Shown: positions 8,973 to 17,985, counted from the first letter of the stretch. The stretch is 64,000 nucleotides of DNA from JADKHR01 sp041917295 (GCA_041917295.1 JAYRXX010000010.1:91006-155005), one strand, 5' to 3'. Numbers and translations: made by a program. Notes: a model not told the origin generated them from the letters alone.

Positions 8973-9674
8973 ATGGGAAATAAGGACACGGTTTATTTGG
9001 CGGACGAAGAGGATTCCAAGAAGGTCATCGGCGACGCGATTTTGAATTTGTGGGAAGCGGTCAACAATCTTACCCGCTTGCGCCCCCGTCGGCGGCCGCG
9101 GTTTCGAGTCACCGTTTTCGGGTCCGCCCGGGCCCAACCGGGAACCGAAGCCTACGATCAAACCTATCGCTTGGCCCACAAAATTTCCCGCCTGGGATGC
9201 GACATTGTCACCGGCGGCGGGCCGGGCCTGATGGAAGCCGCCAACAAAGGAGCCCACCAGGGCGGTCGGGGGAAAAAAGGGTCCATCGGCCTCAACATCG
9301 ACATCGAGGCGGAACAAAATGTTAACCCGTTCGTGGGCCAAGTGTACACCCACAAAACGTTCTTTTCCCGGCTTCACCATTTCGTCTTGTTGTCCGACGC
9401 GTTCGTGGTGGTGTCGGGCGGAATCGGAACCGCGCTGGAAGTGATGATGGTCTGGCAGCTGCTTCAGGTTCGGAAAATTTATCGCACACCGCTCATCTTG
9501 GTCGGGCCCATGTGGAAAGATCTGGTGGTCTGGGCGCGGCGGCACATGCTGTCGGGGGAAAACCCCCGGGCGTTGCCCGTGGACCTGGCCATCCCCCATT
9601 GCGTGGACACCGTGGACGAAGCCTACGAATTGATCAAAAAACAACGCCGCCTTTGGCGCGCTAAAAAACGATGA
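8973..9674 (+). CDS. LOG-family protein (lysine-decarboxylase-like Rossmann fold)
   Basis: A 233-residue protein. A Rossmann-like core begins with RFRVTVFGSARAQPG, continues with the nucleotide-binding GGGPGLMEAANKGAHQGG and ends with a VSGGIGTALEVMMVWQ loop, where the usual PGGxGTxxE motif has Ser in place of Pro. LOG proteins hydrolyse nucleoside 5'-monophosphates (phosphoribohydrolase activity) and are often mis-annotated as lysine decarboxylases. I chose ATG 8973 over an in-frame TTG at 8937 because the TTG lies in the -35 box and homologous sequence begins later. It overlaps the next gene by 4 bases (ATGA). Confidence 0.85.
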   Translation: MGNKDTVYLADEEDSKKVIGDAILNLWEAVNNLTRLRPRRRPRFRVTVFGSARAQPGTEAYDQTYRLAHKISRLGCDIVTGGGPGLMEAANKGAHQGGRGKKGSIGLNIDIEAEQNVNPFVGQVYTHKTFFSRLHHFVLLSDAFVVVSGGIGTALEVMMVWQLLQVRKIYRTPLILVGPMWKDLVVWARRHMLSGENPRALPVDLAIPHCVDTVDEAYELIKKQRRLWRAKKR

Positions 9675-10231
9675 TTGAAGCCCACACGTTTCTCAGCTCG
9701 TTCGGCCTGGTGGCCGCTTCCGAAATGGGGGACAAAACCCAGCTGTTGGCGTTTGCGTTGGCCACGCGGTTCAAAAAACCCTGGGCGATCATGGGGGGAA
9801 TTTTGACCGCCACACTCTTAAATCACGGGTTGGCGTCCTGGGGCGGAGCCTGGGTGTCGGCCCATACGCCGGACCTGTTGCTTCGGGGGGCGCTGGCGTT
9901 GGTTTTCATCGGGTTCGGCATTTGGATCCTTTTCCCCGACAAAGACGAGTCCGCCCCACAAGAAAACCGCTGGGGCGCCTACGCGACCACCACCGTGGCG
10001 TTTTTTTTCGCCGAAATGGGGGATAAAACCCAGTTGGCCACGGTGGCTTTGGGAGCGCGCTATGGGTCCTTTTGGATGGTCACGGCGGGGACCACGTTGG
10101 GGATGATGGTTTCGGACGGGTTGGCCGTCTGGCTGGGCGAATCGTTTGCCCACAAAATTCCCATGAAATGGGTTCGCCGGGGCGCGTCGGCCCTATTCAT
10201 TTTGTTTGGAATCTTGATTTTGTTCTCATGA
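9671..10231 (+). CDS. GDT1/TMEM165-family (UPF0016) divalent cation transporter
   Basis: A 186-residue membrane protein with six predicted helices arranged as two related halves. Each half carries the family motif E-x-G-D-K-T: SEMGDKTQLLAFALATRF near residue 17 and AEMGDKTQLATVALGARY near residue 115. These acidic motifs form the ion pathway for Ca2+/Mn2+ versus H+ exchange; bacterial members export manganese. The start overlaps the LOG gene stop (ATGA) and its stop overlaps the next start (ATGA), so the three genes are probably co-translated. A link between manganese supply or export and the downstream glycosyltransferase is possible, since such enzymes need divalent metal, but this is inference. 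Confidence 0.88.
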   Translation: MIEAHTFLSSFGLVAASEMGDKTQLLAFALATRFKKPWAIMGGILTATLLNHGLASWGGAWVSAHTPDLLLRGALALVFIGFGIWILFPDKDESAPQENRWGAYATTTVAFFFAEMGDKTQLATVALGARYGSFWMVTAGTTLGMMVSDGLAVWLGESFAHKIPMKWVRRGASALFILFGILILFS

Positions 10232-12417
10232 CCGATCGGCAAAAGGCGTGGTGGGGGGCGGGGGGGGTGTTCTTGTTGGCGTTGACCGCCCGGATTCTTT
10301 CCGGGGCCGGCTTGTTTTTTCAACCGGCCCATCCCGACCACCGGCAGTTCGAAATTTTTGACAGCACCTACCATCTCATGCGGGTTGAAAAAACCCTCGA
10401 AACCTTTCCGGCCGTTCCGTTCAAAGACCCCACCCACTATTACCCCGACACGCCCGATGTGCCCTGGCCCCCCGGTTACACCTTGTTTTTGGCCACGATC
10501 GTCAAAATCCTTCCGTTCGTGAACACGTCCCTGGCGCGGGAAACGGTTTTGGGTCTTGTTCCGCCCTTGATCGATGCTCTGACAGTCACGTTCTTTTTCC
10601 TGTTGTTCCGGCGGAAAATTTCTTTGGGCGTCGCTCTATTGGCAGGCGGATTATTGGCTTTGTCGTATCAGAACGTCGCCTATTCCGAAACCGGGTATCT
10701 GGACCACCATTACTTCATTAATTTCTTAGTTGTGATATTAACGGGACTGTTTGTGTTTTACGACGAACGCGGCACCCGGGCTTGGGCGATCGGCCTGGGG
10801 GCCTGGGCCGGCGCCATGGTGTTCTTTAATGTGTCGTCGATTCAATACGCTTTTTTGGGCCTGTTGGCGGCGGGAATCACCGCGCTGTTTCGTCGAACCG
10901 AAAAATCCGTCTGGGAAACCTATCCCTGGGTGTTAGCGTCGGCCAGCGGCACCTCGTTGCTGGCGGCCCTTTCCACGCCGGCCGGCCGGGCCGGGATAAT
11001 TACGTACGACCAAACGTCCCTGTTTCAATTTTTAATCATTGTTGGTTATTCCCTTTTTTGGGTTATGGCGGCCGCCCAGACAATGACGGGGACCAAACGC
11101 GGGGTTGTGAGCGGGTTGACGGCGGTCACGGGGCTTTCGTTGTTGGTGGTGCTGTTTCCCAACATTCGGGAAGGAGCGCGCTTCTTGTTGGCCGGCAACG
11201 TGCTTAACGGAATCCAAGGCGAAGAGGTCCCCCTGAGGGTTTACGGCCACCGCTGGTACGAGGTCTTCACGTTTTTCGTTGTATTTCTGCCGTTCGGGAT
11301 ACGTGAACTGTGGAAACGATCCCGTGACCAGTTCGGCTTCACGGTCTGGATTGGCTTATTTTTAGCCCACGGTTTGATTTCGGGAATCGCCCACTTCTTG
11401 TACGTGCAATATTTGTTTCCTTGGTACGCGTTGGTTGTGGCCCTGGGCGCGGTCACCGCCCTTCAAAAACTTCCGGAGACGCTCCGCTACGCGGCCTGGG
11501 TGCCCTTTGTGGCCCAAGTTCTTTTTTCGTCCGGTCGAAACGTGTTGGACAAAAAAGGCACCGGCGAAACCGCCGATCGGGAAGCCATCGTATTGACGGT
11601 TCAGGCCTTCGACTGGCTTCGGAAAAATTCCCCGTCGCCGGTCCCTCCGGACGGTGGCCCGCCCACGTATTCGGTTTTTGCCCACCGGGACCACGGCCAC
11701 ATGATTGTTCGCTGGGCCCAACGGCCGGTGGTGGTCAGCCCCTTTTCCACCACGGCGTTTGTGGACCACATGAAAGATTACGTTCGCGCGACGTTTTCGT
11801 TGGACGAAGAGGTTCTGGTCTCCATTTTGGAGCGGTACCGATCCCGATACATGGCCTTGGATTTCCGCGACAACATTATGGTGCCGTTTTTGGTGAATGT
11901 TTTGCGCGGGGAACCCGACCAGGCCGAGGTGGCCGCCCAAGCCCAAAAAAAATTGTACGCGGTTCGGAACAATCTGCTGTTTTTTGACGGCGAACTACGC
12001 TGGAAAGGCACGCCGTCCATTCGGCATTTTCGGCTGGTGTATGAGGTTCCCAAAGTCGTTCGAACGCCGTTGCAAACGCCCCAGGGGAAAGTGTCCCACT
12101 CTTACAACGCCTTAAAAATATACGAACGGGTGGCCGGCGCCCGCTTGGAATCAAAGGGATGGACCCCGGGTGAACGGGTGGTGGCGCGCCTTCCGTTGAT
12201 GACCAACACCGGTCGTCGATTCGTTTACTCCGCTTACGGCCGAGCGGATTCCACGGGGTCTGTGGAAATGGTGGTTCCCTATCCCACCGAACCCCTGGTT
12301 CAAAGCGGCGTCACCCCGTTGGCGGGCACGTATGCCGTCGGGGTAACCACAACCGCGGTGAAGTCCGTGGCGGTGCCTTCCCAAGCGGTGGAGCGAGGGG
12401 AAACAATTTATTTTTAG
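10228..12417 (+). CDS. STT3-like membrane oligosaccharyl/glycosyltransferase (GT-C fold)
   Basis: 729 residues from the ATG overlapping the upstream stop. About 12-13 membrane helices are followed by a soluble C-terminal domain from ~residue 430. STT3/PglB/AglB features are visible: a first-loop acidic motif in DSTYHLMRVEK near residue 47, WPPGYTLFLA after it, and GYLDHHYFINF near residue 155 as the second acidic motif. In the soluble part, HRDHGHMIVRWAQRPVVVSPF aligns with the WWDYG-containing segment but reads H-R-D-H-G. The enzyme would transfer a lipid-linked glycan on the periplasmic face. Whether it N-glycosylates or serves another GT-C role is unclear because the sequon-recognition motif is divergent. 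Confidence 0.75.
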   Translation: MTDRQKAWWGAGGVFLLALTARILSGAGLFFQPAHPDHRQFEIFDSTYHLMRVEKTLETFPAVPFKDPTHYYPDTPDVPWPPGYTLFLATIVKILPFVNTSLARETVLGLVPPLIDALTVTFFFLLFRRKISLGVALLAGGLLALSYQNVAYSETGYLDHHYFINFLVVILTGLFVFYDERGTRAWAIGLGAWAGAMVFFNVSSIQYAFLGLLAAGITALFRRTEKSVWETYPWVLASASGTSLLAALSTPAGRAGIITYDQTSLFQFLIIVGYSLFWVMAAAQTMTGTKRGVVSGLTAVTGLSLLVVLFPNIREGARFLLAGNVLNGIQGEEVPLRVYGHRWYEVFTFFVVFLPFGIRELWKRSRDQFGFTVWIGLFLAHGLISGIAHFLYVQYLFPWYALVVALGAVTALQKLPETLRYAAWVPFVAQVLFSSGRNVLDKKGTGETADREAIVLTVQAFDWLRKNSPSPVPPDGGPPTYSVFAHRDHGHMIVRWAQRPVVVSPFSTTAFVDHMKDYVRATFSLDEEVLVSILERYRSRYMALDFRDNIMVPFLVNVLRGEPDQAEVAAQAQKKLYAVRNNLLFFDGELRWKGTPSIRHFRLVYEVPKVVRTPLQTPQGKVSHSYNALKIYERVAGARLESKGWTPGERVVARLPLMTNTGRRFVYSAYGRADSTGSVEMVVPYPTEPLVQSGVTPLAGTYAVGVTTTAVKSVAVPSQAVERGETIYF

Positions 12418-12478
12418 GAGCCGGGAACTTTTTTTATCAACCGGCGTTTGATTTATGAAAACAAATCAAGGAGGCTTT

Positions 12479-13144
12479 ATGCCCATCGCTCAAACAGCAG
12501 GTTCGGTCGTTTCAACGGCCGCCGTGATCAATCAATTGAAGTGGCGCTACGCGGTCAAGAAATTTGACGCGCAAAAGAAAATTTCAGACGACGTCTGGAA
12601 AACCCTGGAAGACGCCCTGGTCTTGTCCCCGTCCTCGTTCGGACTTCAGCCCTGGAAATTTTTTGTTGTGGACAACCCCGACGTTCGAAAAAAGCTACAG
12701 GCTCACGCCTGGAACCAATCGCAAATCACCGACGCGGCCCGGCTGGTGGTTTTCGCCATCAAAAAAAACCTTTCTGTGGAGGATGTGCGCCGCTTCATTT
12801 CGTTTACGGCCGAGACGCGAAAAATTCCCAAAGAATCCCTGGCGGCCTACGCCCAAATGATGGAAGGGTTCGTGGCCAAACCGCCCCTCGACATCAATGT
12901 GTGGGCGGCCCGACAGGTCTACATCGCCTTGGGCAATTTCCTCACCGCGGCGGCCCTGGTGGGCGTTGACGCGTGTCCCATGGAAGGGTTTGACCCCGGC
13001 CAGTTCGACGAAATTTTAGGGCTCCCCCAAAAAGGGTACGGCGCGGTTGTGCTCGCCACGGCGGGGTATCGGGCCGCCGACGACGGGTACGCCCTCGCCG
13101 CCAAAGTGCGTTACCCCAAATCGGAAATAGTTGAACACATCTAA
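12479..13144 (+). CDS. NAD(P)H-dependent nitroreductase-family flavoprotein
   Basis: 221 residues from ATG 12479, chosen because AAGGAGG (12468-12474) sits just upstream; spacing is short (4 bases). The family start motif LKWRYAVKKFDAQKKI is clear, followed by SPSSFGLQPWKFFVVDNPD, where Ser/Gln contact FMN, then WAARQVYIALGNFLTAAALVGVDACPMEGFDP, the usual dimer helix and flavin-binding turn. The enzyme reduces nitroaromatics, quinones or similar acceptors by FMN-dependent hydride transfer in the cytoplasm. It follows the STT3-like gene by 61 bases with its own ribosome-binding site and is closed by a hairpin terminator. Confidence 0.9.
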   Translation: MPIAQTAGSVVSTAAVINQLKWRYAVKKFDAQKKISDDVWKTLEDALVLSPSSFGLQPWKFFVVDNPDVRKKLQAHAWNQSQITDAARLVVFAIKKNLSVEDVRRFISFTAETRKIPKESLAAYAQMMEGFVAKPPLDINVWAARQVYIALGNFLTAAALVGVDACPMEGFDPGQFDEILGLPQKGYGAVVLATAGYRAADDGYALAAKVRYPKSEIVEHI

Positions 13145-13159
13145 ATCTTTTGTTTAGCC

Positions 13160-13200
13160 AACCGGCCCTCTTCGTAACTATGGAGAGGGCCGGTTTATTT
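13160..13200 (+). terminator. Rho-independent-type hairpin after the nitroreductase gene
   Basis: AACCGGCCCTCT (13160-13171) pairs perfectly with AGAGGGCCGGTT (13184-13195) across a 12-base loop and is followed by a short T-rich run (TATTT). It separates the LOG-STT3-nitroreductase unit from the Gld-type unit. Confidence 0.85.
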
Positions 13201-13210
13201 GGTATGGTGA

Positions 13211-13259
13211 GCGGAGACTTGACAATTTATTTGTTGGAATTTTAAAATTTTGTCTCCGC
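13211..13259 (+). promoter_or_regulatory. Promoter enclosed in an 8-bp inverted repeat, upstream of the Gld-type ABC operon
   Basis: TTGACA (13219-13224) and TAAAAT (13243-13248) with 18-base spacing make a good vegetative promoter. GCGGAGAC (13211-13218) directly precedes the -35 box and its complement GTCTCCGC (13252-13259) lies just after the -10 box, so the whole promoter sits between two arms of an inverted repeat. This could be a repressor site or a 5'-end hairpin; the sequence alone does not decide. Confidence 0.6.
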
Positions 13260-13281
13260 ACAGAACCAGGAGGTGTTTAAC

Positions 13282-14226
13282 GTGATTGTTTGCGACAAAC
13301 TCACTCGAAAATACGGCTCACTGACGGCGGTGGACCGTGTGTCGTTCACCATCGGCCGCGGAGAAATTGTGGGTCTGTTGGGCCACAACGGCGCCGGCAA
13401 AACCACCATCATGAAAATGATGACGGGCTATTTGGAACCCACGGACGGCAAGGTCAGCATCGATGGACTGGACGTCGCGACCCACCGGCAACAGGCCCAA
13501 GCGAAAATCGGTTATTTGCCCGAAAACGGGCCCCTTTACCATGACATGACGGTGTATGACTTCCTTAATTACACCGCAGAGCTTCGGGGGGTGCCCCGGG
13601 AAAACCGGGATCGCACCCTTCGCGACGCTATGAAAAAAACCGACATCTTGCCCAAAGCCACCCAAACGATCCAAACTCTTTCGCGGGGGTACCGACAGAG
13701 GGTGGGCGTGACCCAAGCCCTTTTGCATCGTCCACCCATTCTTATCTTGGACGAGCCGACCAACGGGTTGGATCCGTCCCAGGTCCAACACATGCGCACC
13801 TTGATTCGGGAGCTGGCCCGGGAATCCACCGTGGTCTTGTCAACTCACATTTTGCAAGAAGTGGACGCGGTGTGTTCCCGCGTTCTAATTGTGGCAAACG
13901 GCCGGCTGGTCCTCGACAAGAACTTGTCGGATCTGCAAGCGGGCGGTCGGCTGATGGTGGGGATTGATAAATCGCCCGCCGAAGCCACACGGGTTTTGGA
14001 ATCGTTCGAGGGCGTGGCGGCCGTGGAACCCCAGGGCCATCCTGGCGGAGAACACCTCTACGCGCTCTCGCTCAAAGACGGGGGAAGTTCGGTTTGGGCC
14101 CCGCGGATTGCCCGCACCTTGATTGAAAAAGGATTCTCGGTTTATTCCATCACTCCGGAACGGCGCGACCTCGAAACCGTTTTCCGCGAAGCGAACGACC
14201 GGCCCCAGGAGGTTCTCCATGTTTAA
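13282..14226 (+). CDS. gldA: ABC transporter ATP-binding protein, GldA type
   Basis: 314 residues from GTG 13282, which is 8 bases after AGGAGG (13268-13273); an upstream in-frame GTG at 13273 overlaps that ribosome-binding sequence and was rejected. Walker A is GHNGAGKTT near residue 35, the ABC signature is LSRGYRQRVG near residue 133 and Walker B/D-loop is ILILDEPTNGLDPS near residue 155. An H-loop follows (VVLSTHILQEVDAVCSRV). The ~90-residue C-terminal extension fits the GldA/DrrA branch. It would power the fused permease encoded next, whose start codon lies within the last codons of this gene. Confidence 0.9.
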   Translation: MIVCDKLTRKYGSLTAVDRVSFTIGRGEIVGLLGHNGAGKTTIMKMMTGYLEPTDGKVSIDGLDVATHRQQAQAKIGYLPENGPLYHDMTVYDFLNYTAELRGVPRENRDRTLRDAMKKTDILPKATQTIQTLSRGYRQRVGVTQALLHRPPILILDEPTNGLDPSQVQHMRTLIRELARESTVVLSTHILQEVDAVCSRVLIVANGRLVLDKNLSDLQAGGRLMVGIDKSPAEATRVLESFEGVAAVEPQGHPGGEHLYALSLKDGGSSVWAPRIARTLIEKGFSVYSITPERRDLETVFREANDRPQEVLHV

Positions 14227-17074
14227 GAACACGCTCACCATCGCGCGCAAAGAGCTCTCGGGGTTGTACGCCTCGCCGACGGCCCCCATATTCATCGGCG
14301 CGTTTTTGGCCGTGTGCCTGTTCACCTTTTTCTGGGTGGAAACATTCTTTTCCAGGAACCTCGCGGACGTTCGTCCGCTGTTTGAATGGATGCCGATTTT
14401 GCTCATCTTTTTAATGAGCGCGGTCACCATGCGCATGTGGAGCGAAGAACGGCGATTGGGAACGTTGGAATACTTAATGACCATGCCCGTTCGTACGTCT
14501 CAGCTGGTCCTGGGAAAATTTTTGGCGTGCTGGGCGTTGGCGTTGACCGCGTTGGCGTTTACGTTACCGTTGCCGATCTCGGTTGCATTCATGGGCCCCC
14601 TGGACGTGGGGCCGGTGCTGGGCGGGTACGCGGCCGCGGCGTTTTTAGCGGCGGCATACGCGGCGGTGGGCCTTTATGTGTCCAGCAAAACCGACAGCCA
14701 AATCGTTAGTTTGCTGGTTTCCGCTGGGGCGGGCGCCGTGCTCTATGTGGTGGGGTCGGACCTCTTAACCGTCTTTGTGGGAAACACGGGATCGGAACTG
14801 CTCAAACGGCTGGGCACCGGAGCCCGGTTCGAATCCATCACGCGGGGGGTCTTGGACATTCGAGACATTTATTATTACGTCAGCGTCACGGCGGTCTTTT
14901 TGGCTCTGAACATATATTCTTTGGAAACCCTGCGCTGGTCCCGGGGGGCCCATCGGACCCAACACCGGGTGGCCTTGGTCACGGTGTTCTTGTTCTGCGC
15001 GAACTTTTTGGCGGCCAACGTGTGGCTTGCGCCCATCGGCCGGCTTCGCGTCGATATGACGGAAGGCAAGGCCTACTCCATTTCCGGCGCAACCAAAAAT
15101 GTGTTGGCCCAACTTCGCGAGCCCCTTTTGATCCGGGGATACTTCAGCCAAAAAACCCATCCGTTGCTGGCGCCGTTGGTTCCCCAGATTCGGGACATCA
15201 TGAAAGAATATCAAACGGCCTCGGGCGGGCGGGTGAAAGCGGAATTTATTGATCCCATGGAAAAACCCGACTTGGAAAAAGAAGCGGGGGAAAAATATGG
15301 GATTAAGGCCGTTCCCTTTCAGGTGGCCGACAAGTATCAGGCCGGATTGGTCAATTCCTACTTCAATATTTTGATCAGTTACGGGGACAAGTTCGAGGTA
15401 TTGGGATTCGATTCACTGATCGAGGTGAAACAGGGGAGCGAAACCCAGCTGGATGTGGAACTGCGCAACCCCGAATACGACATCACGCGTGCGATCAAAA
15501 AAGTGTTGCAGTCCTATCAAGGCGAGGCCGACCTGTTTGCTACCATCCAAAAACCCGTTACGTTCGTGGGATACATTTCGTCGGACAAAGAGCTTCCCGC
15601 GTCATTGGTTGAGTTGAAGGGATCCTTGTCGGACATCCTGGACGGGATAAAAAAAGACGCCGGAGACAAATTCACGGTCACGTTCAAAGATCCCCGAGAG
15701 AGCGGCGGCGCCCTGGTTCAGGACCTGGCCAAAAAGTTCGGCATCCAACCCATGCGGGCGTCGTTATTTGACCCACAATCGTTTTATTTTCATTTGATGA
15801 TGGAAAGCGGAACCAAGGCGGTTCTCGTACCGCTTCCCCAAGACCTGAGCCCGGTGGCGTTGAAACAGGGAATCGAGTCGGGCTTAAAACGATTCTCCGT
15901 TGGATTTTTGCGCACGGTCGCGTTGACCACCGCCCCGCCGGAACCCCATTACACACCTCAAACGGGGTTTAAGATGGAACCGGAAAAACATTTCGACTTA
16001 CTAAAAAACCAGCTCACGGCCAATTACGCGGTGAACCCGACGGACCTGAAATCCGGCACAGTGCCGGACGAAACGGACCTTTTGTTTATGGCCGCGCCCA
16101 AGGAACTGGACGAAAAACAACTGTTCGCCGTGGACCAGTTTTTAATGAAAGGGGGCACGGTGATCCTGATGGTGTCGCCCTATTATGTCAAGACCAGTCC
16201 GTTAAGCGCCTCCCTTCAAAACACGGGTCTGAAAGACTGGTTGGACCACATGGGCGTGACGCTAAAACAAGAATTTGTTTTGGACGCCCAAAGCACCCCG
16301 TTCCCGATCCCCGTGGAACGGAGGGTGGGCATGTTTGTTTTTCAAGAGATGAAGATGATCAACTACCCTTACTTCGTTGACGTCCGCGGGTCCGGCTTTG
16401 CGGCGCCGAGCTTGACCGCTGGGCTGTCGCAAGTGACGGTTCATTGGGTGTCGCCCGTCGCCATTAACGCCGACAAAAACAAAGGGCGCACCGTTACCGA
16501 ACTGCTGAAAAGTTCCCCTAAATCCTGGACTTCGGACAGCGTCCAAATCACGCCCCAGATGGACAAGGGCGGATCGGGCTTTGAGGTGGGGAACACGTTG
16601 GAACCGCGCGTCCTGGCGGTGGCGGTGGAAGGGGAATTTGAATCCTTCTTCAAAGACAAAAAGTCCCCTCTGTTGCCGGAAAAAGTGGATCCCAAAGCCA
16701 AAGACGCGAAACCCGTTTACAGCGGCGTGATTGAAAAGTCTGCCCAGTCGGCGCGGTTGATCGTTGTGGGGTCGGCGGACTTTTTGACTGACGAGATTTT
16801 GCGGTTCACCAGTTCGGTATCGCGGTCCCAGTACACCGCGCCTCTTCAGTTGGCGGAAAACATGGTGGACTGGTCGTTGGAAGACCGGGGCCTGTTGTCC
16901 ATTCGGGGGCGGGGCCATTTTGCCCGGTTGTTAAAACCCCTTTCAAACGGTACTCGGATGTTTTGGGAATATTTAAATTACGCTCTGGCCCTGGTCGGAG
17001 TAACGGCCGCGTGGATCGCGTGGCGGGTGCGGCGATCCCGGCGATTGGCTCGCGTGACGGGAGAACGACCATGA
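14219..17074 (+). CDS. Fused ABC permease and GldG-like auxiliary protein (GldF-GldG fusion)
   Basis: 951 residues from ATG 14219, preceded by AGGAGG inside the ATPase gene, with an 8-base overlap. Residues ~1-240 form an ABC-2 type permease with six helices (family motif IARKELSGLYASPTAPIFIG; MRMWSEERRLGTLEYLMTMPV). A seventh helix near residue 260 leads into a large extracytoplasmic GldG/DUF4350-like domain starting LRVDMTEGKAYSISGATKNVL, the known start of the auxiliary domain. Near the end are LAENMVDWSLEDRGLLSIR and a last membrane helix. In Bacteroidota the GldF and GldG roles are on separate genes and support gliding; here they are one polypeptide. The exported substrate is unknown. 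Confidence 0.88.
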   Translation: MFKNTLTIARKELSGLYASPTAPIFIGAFLAVCLFTFFWVETFFSRNLADVRPLFEWMPILLIFLMSAVTMRMWSEERRLGTLEYLMTMPVRTSQLVLGKFLACWALALTALAFTLPLPISVAFMGPLDVGPVLGGYAAAAFLAAAYAAVGLYVSSKTDSQIVSLLVSAGAGAVLYVVGSDLLTVFVGNTGSELLKRLGTGARFESITRGVLDIRDIYYYVSVTAVFLALNIYSLETLRWSRGAHRTQHRVALVTVFLFCANFLAANVWLAPIGRLRVDMTEGKAYSISGATKNVLAQLREPLLIRGYFSQKTHPLLAPLVPQIRDIMKEYQTASGGRVKAEFIDPMEKPDLEKEAGEKYGIKAVPFQVADKYQAGLVNSYFNILISYGDKFEVLGFDSLIEVKQGSETQLDVELRNPEYDITRAIKKVLQSYQGEADLFATIQKPVTFVGYISSDKELPASLVELKGSLSDILDGIKKDAGDKFTVTFKDPRESGGALVQDLAKKFGIQPMRASLFDPQSFYFHLMMESGTKAVLVPLPQDLSPVALKQGIESGLKRFSVGFLRTVALTTAPPEPHYTPQTGFKMEPEKHFDLLKNQLTANYAVNPTDLKSGTVPDETDLLFMAAPKELDEKQLFAVDQFLMKGGTVILMVSPYYVKTSPLSASLQNTGLKDWLDHMGVTLKQEFVLDAQSTPFPIPVERRVGMFVFQEMKMINYPYFVDVRGSGFAAPSLTAGLSQVTVHWVSPVAINADKNKGRTVTELLKSSPKSWTSDSVQITPQMDKGGSGFEVGNTLEPRVLAVAVEGEFESFFKDKKSPLLPEKVDPKAKDAKPVYSGVIEKSAQSARLIVVGSADFLTDEILRFTSSVSRSQYTAPLQLAENMVDWSLEDRGLLSIRGRGHFARLLKPLSNGTRMFWEYLNYALALVGVTAAWIAWRVRRSRRLARVTGERP

Positions 17075-17985
17075 ACAAAACCGTAAAAATCTTAACCGGC
17101 GTGTTGGCCGCTCAATTGGCGGTGGCGGGACTGATTTACGTAAATCGATCCGCGTCGAATGAGACGGTGAAACCGCTTTTGGGTTTGACCGCCGATGACT
17201 TCGACCGGGTCGTCATCAGCGAGCCCAACAAGCCCGCCGTTCAGTTAGAAAAAAAAGATGGAAAGTGGGTTTTGCCAGACCGCTGGAATCTTCCGGTTGC
17301 GGCCGCGAAATGGTCGGCGGCGGTGGATGGCCTTTTGGCCTTAAAGAAAACCTGGCCTGTGGGCGATACCGCGGCGGCCCGGAAACGGTGCAAAGTAACG
17401 GAAGACCTATTTGAAAAGAAGGTGATGTTCGAAAAGGGGGGGAAAGAAAAGAAAACCCTCTTTCTAGGCACCTCACCGGAATACCGCAAGGTCCATTTCC
17501 GGCCGGATGATCTAGACGGGGTTTATCTCGCCGAATTCGGTTATCACGACCTGGCCATGAACCCCGCGGACTGGGAAGACAAGGCGTTTCTCAACCTGGA
17601 CCGTAACACGCTCTTCAACATCGAAACCCCGGCGTTTCAGGTGGTCAACAAAGAAACGGGATTTCAGGTGGACCATTTGAAGTCGGGAGAAACGTCCAAG
17701 TCAACGGAAGTGGAAACGTTTGTTTCCCAGGTCGTCAACTTGACCTACACGGAAGCGGTGGGCCCGGAGGTGTTGCCGGAATACGGACTCGACAAACCGG
17801 ATTTTACGATGACCGTGCGGACCAAAGACGGCCAAACCTATAAATACAATTTCGGCAAACCCAAAACCGGGGACGATTATTATCTCCAAACCAGCCGAAC
17901 GCCGATCCTGTTCAAAGTTTCCAAAACCACCGTGGACGCGTTGCGCGCCCCTCGCGCGAAACTCATCGCAACGACTCCCACCTGA
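17071..17985 (+). CDS. DUF4340-domain envelope protein
   Basis: 304 residues. A single N-terminal anchor (ILTGVLAAQLAVAGLIYV) is followed by a beta-rich DUF4340 domain. Typical pieces are DDFDRVVISEPNKPAVQLEKKDGKWVLP, then WEDKAFLNLDRNTLFNIET, a second similar half, and a C-terminal LPEYGLDKPDFTMTVRT segment. DUF4340 proteins nearly always sit beside GldA/GldF-GldG genes and are thought to work outside the membrane with that transporter. The start overlaps the previous stop (ATGA), and its own stop overlaps a probable CTG start of the next gene. Confidence 0.88.
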   Translation: MNKTVKILTGVLAAQLAVAGLIYVNRSASNETVKPLLGLTADDFDRVVISEPNKPAVQLEKKDGKWVLPDRWNLPVAAAKWSAAVDGLLALKKTWPVGDTAAARKRCKVTEDLFEKKVMFEKGGKEKKTLFLGTSPEYRKVHFRPDDLDGVYLAEFGYHDLAMNPADWEDKAFLNLDRNTLFNIETPAFQVVNKETGFQVDHLKSGETSKSTEVETFVSQVVNLTYTEAVGPEVLPEYGLDKPDFTMTVRTKDGQTYKYNFGKPKTGDDYYLQTSRTPILFKVSKTTVDALRAPRAKLIATTPT

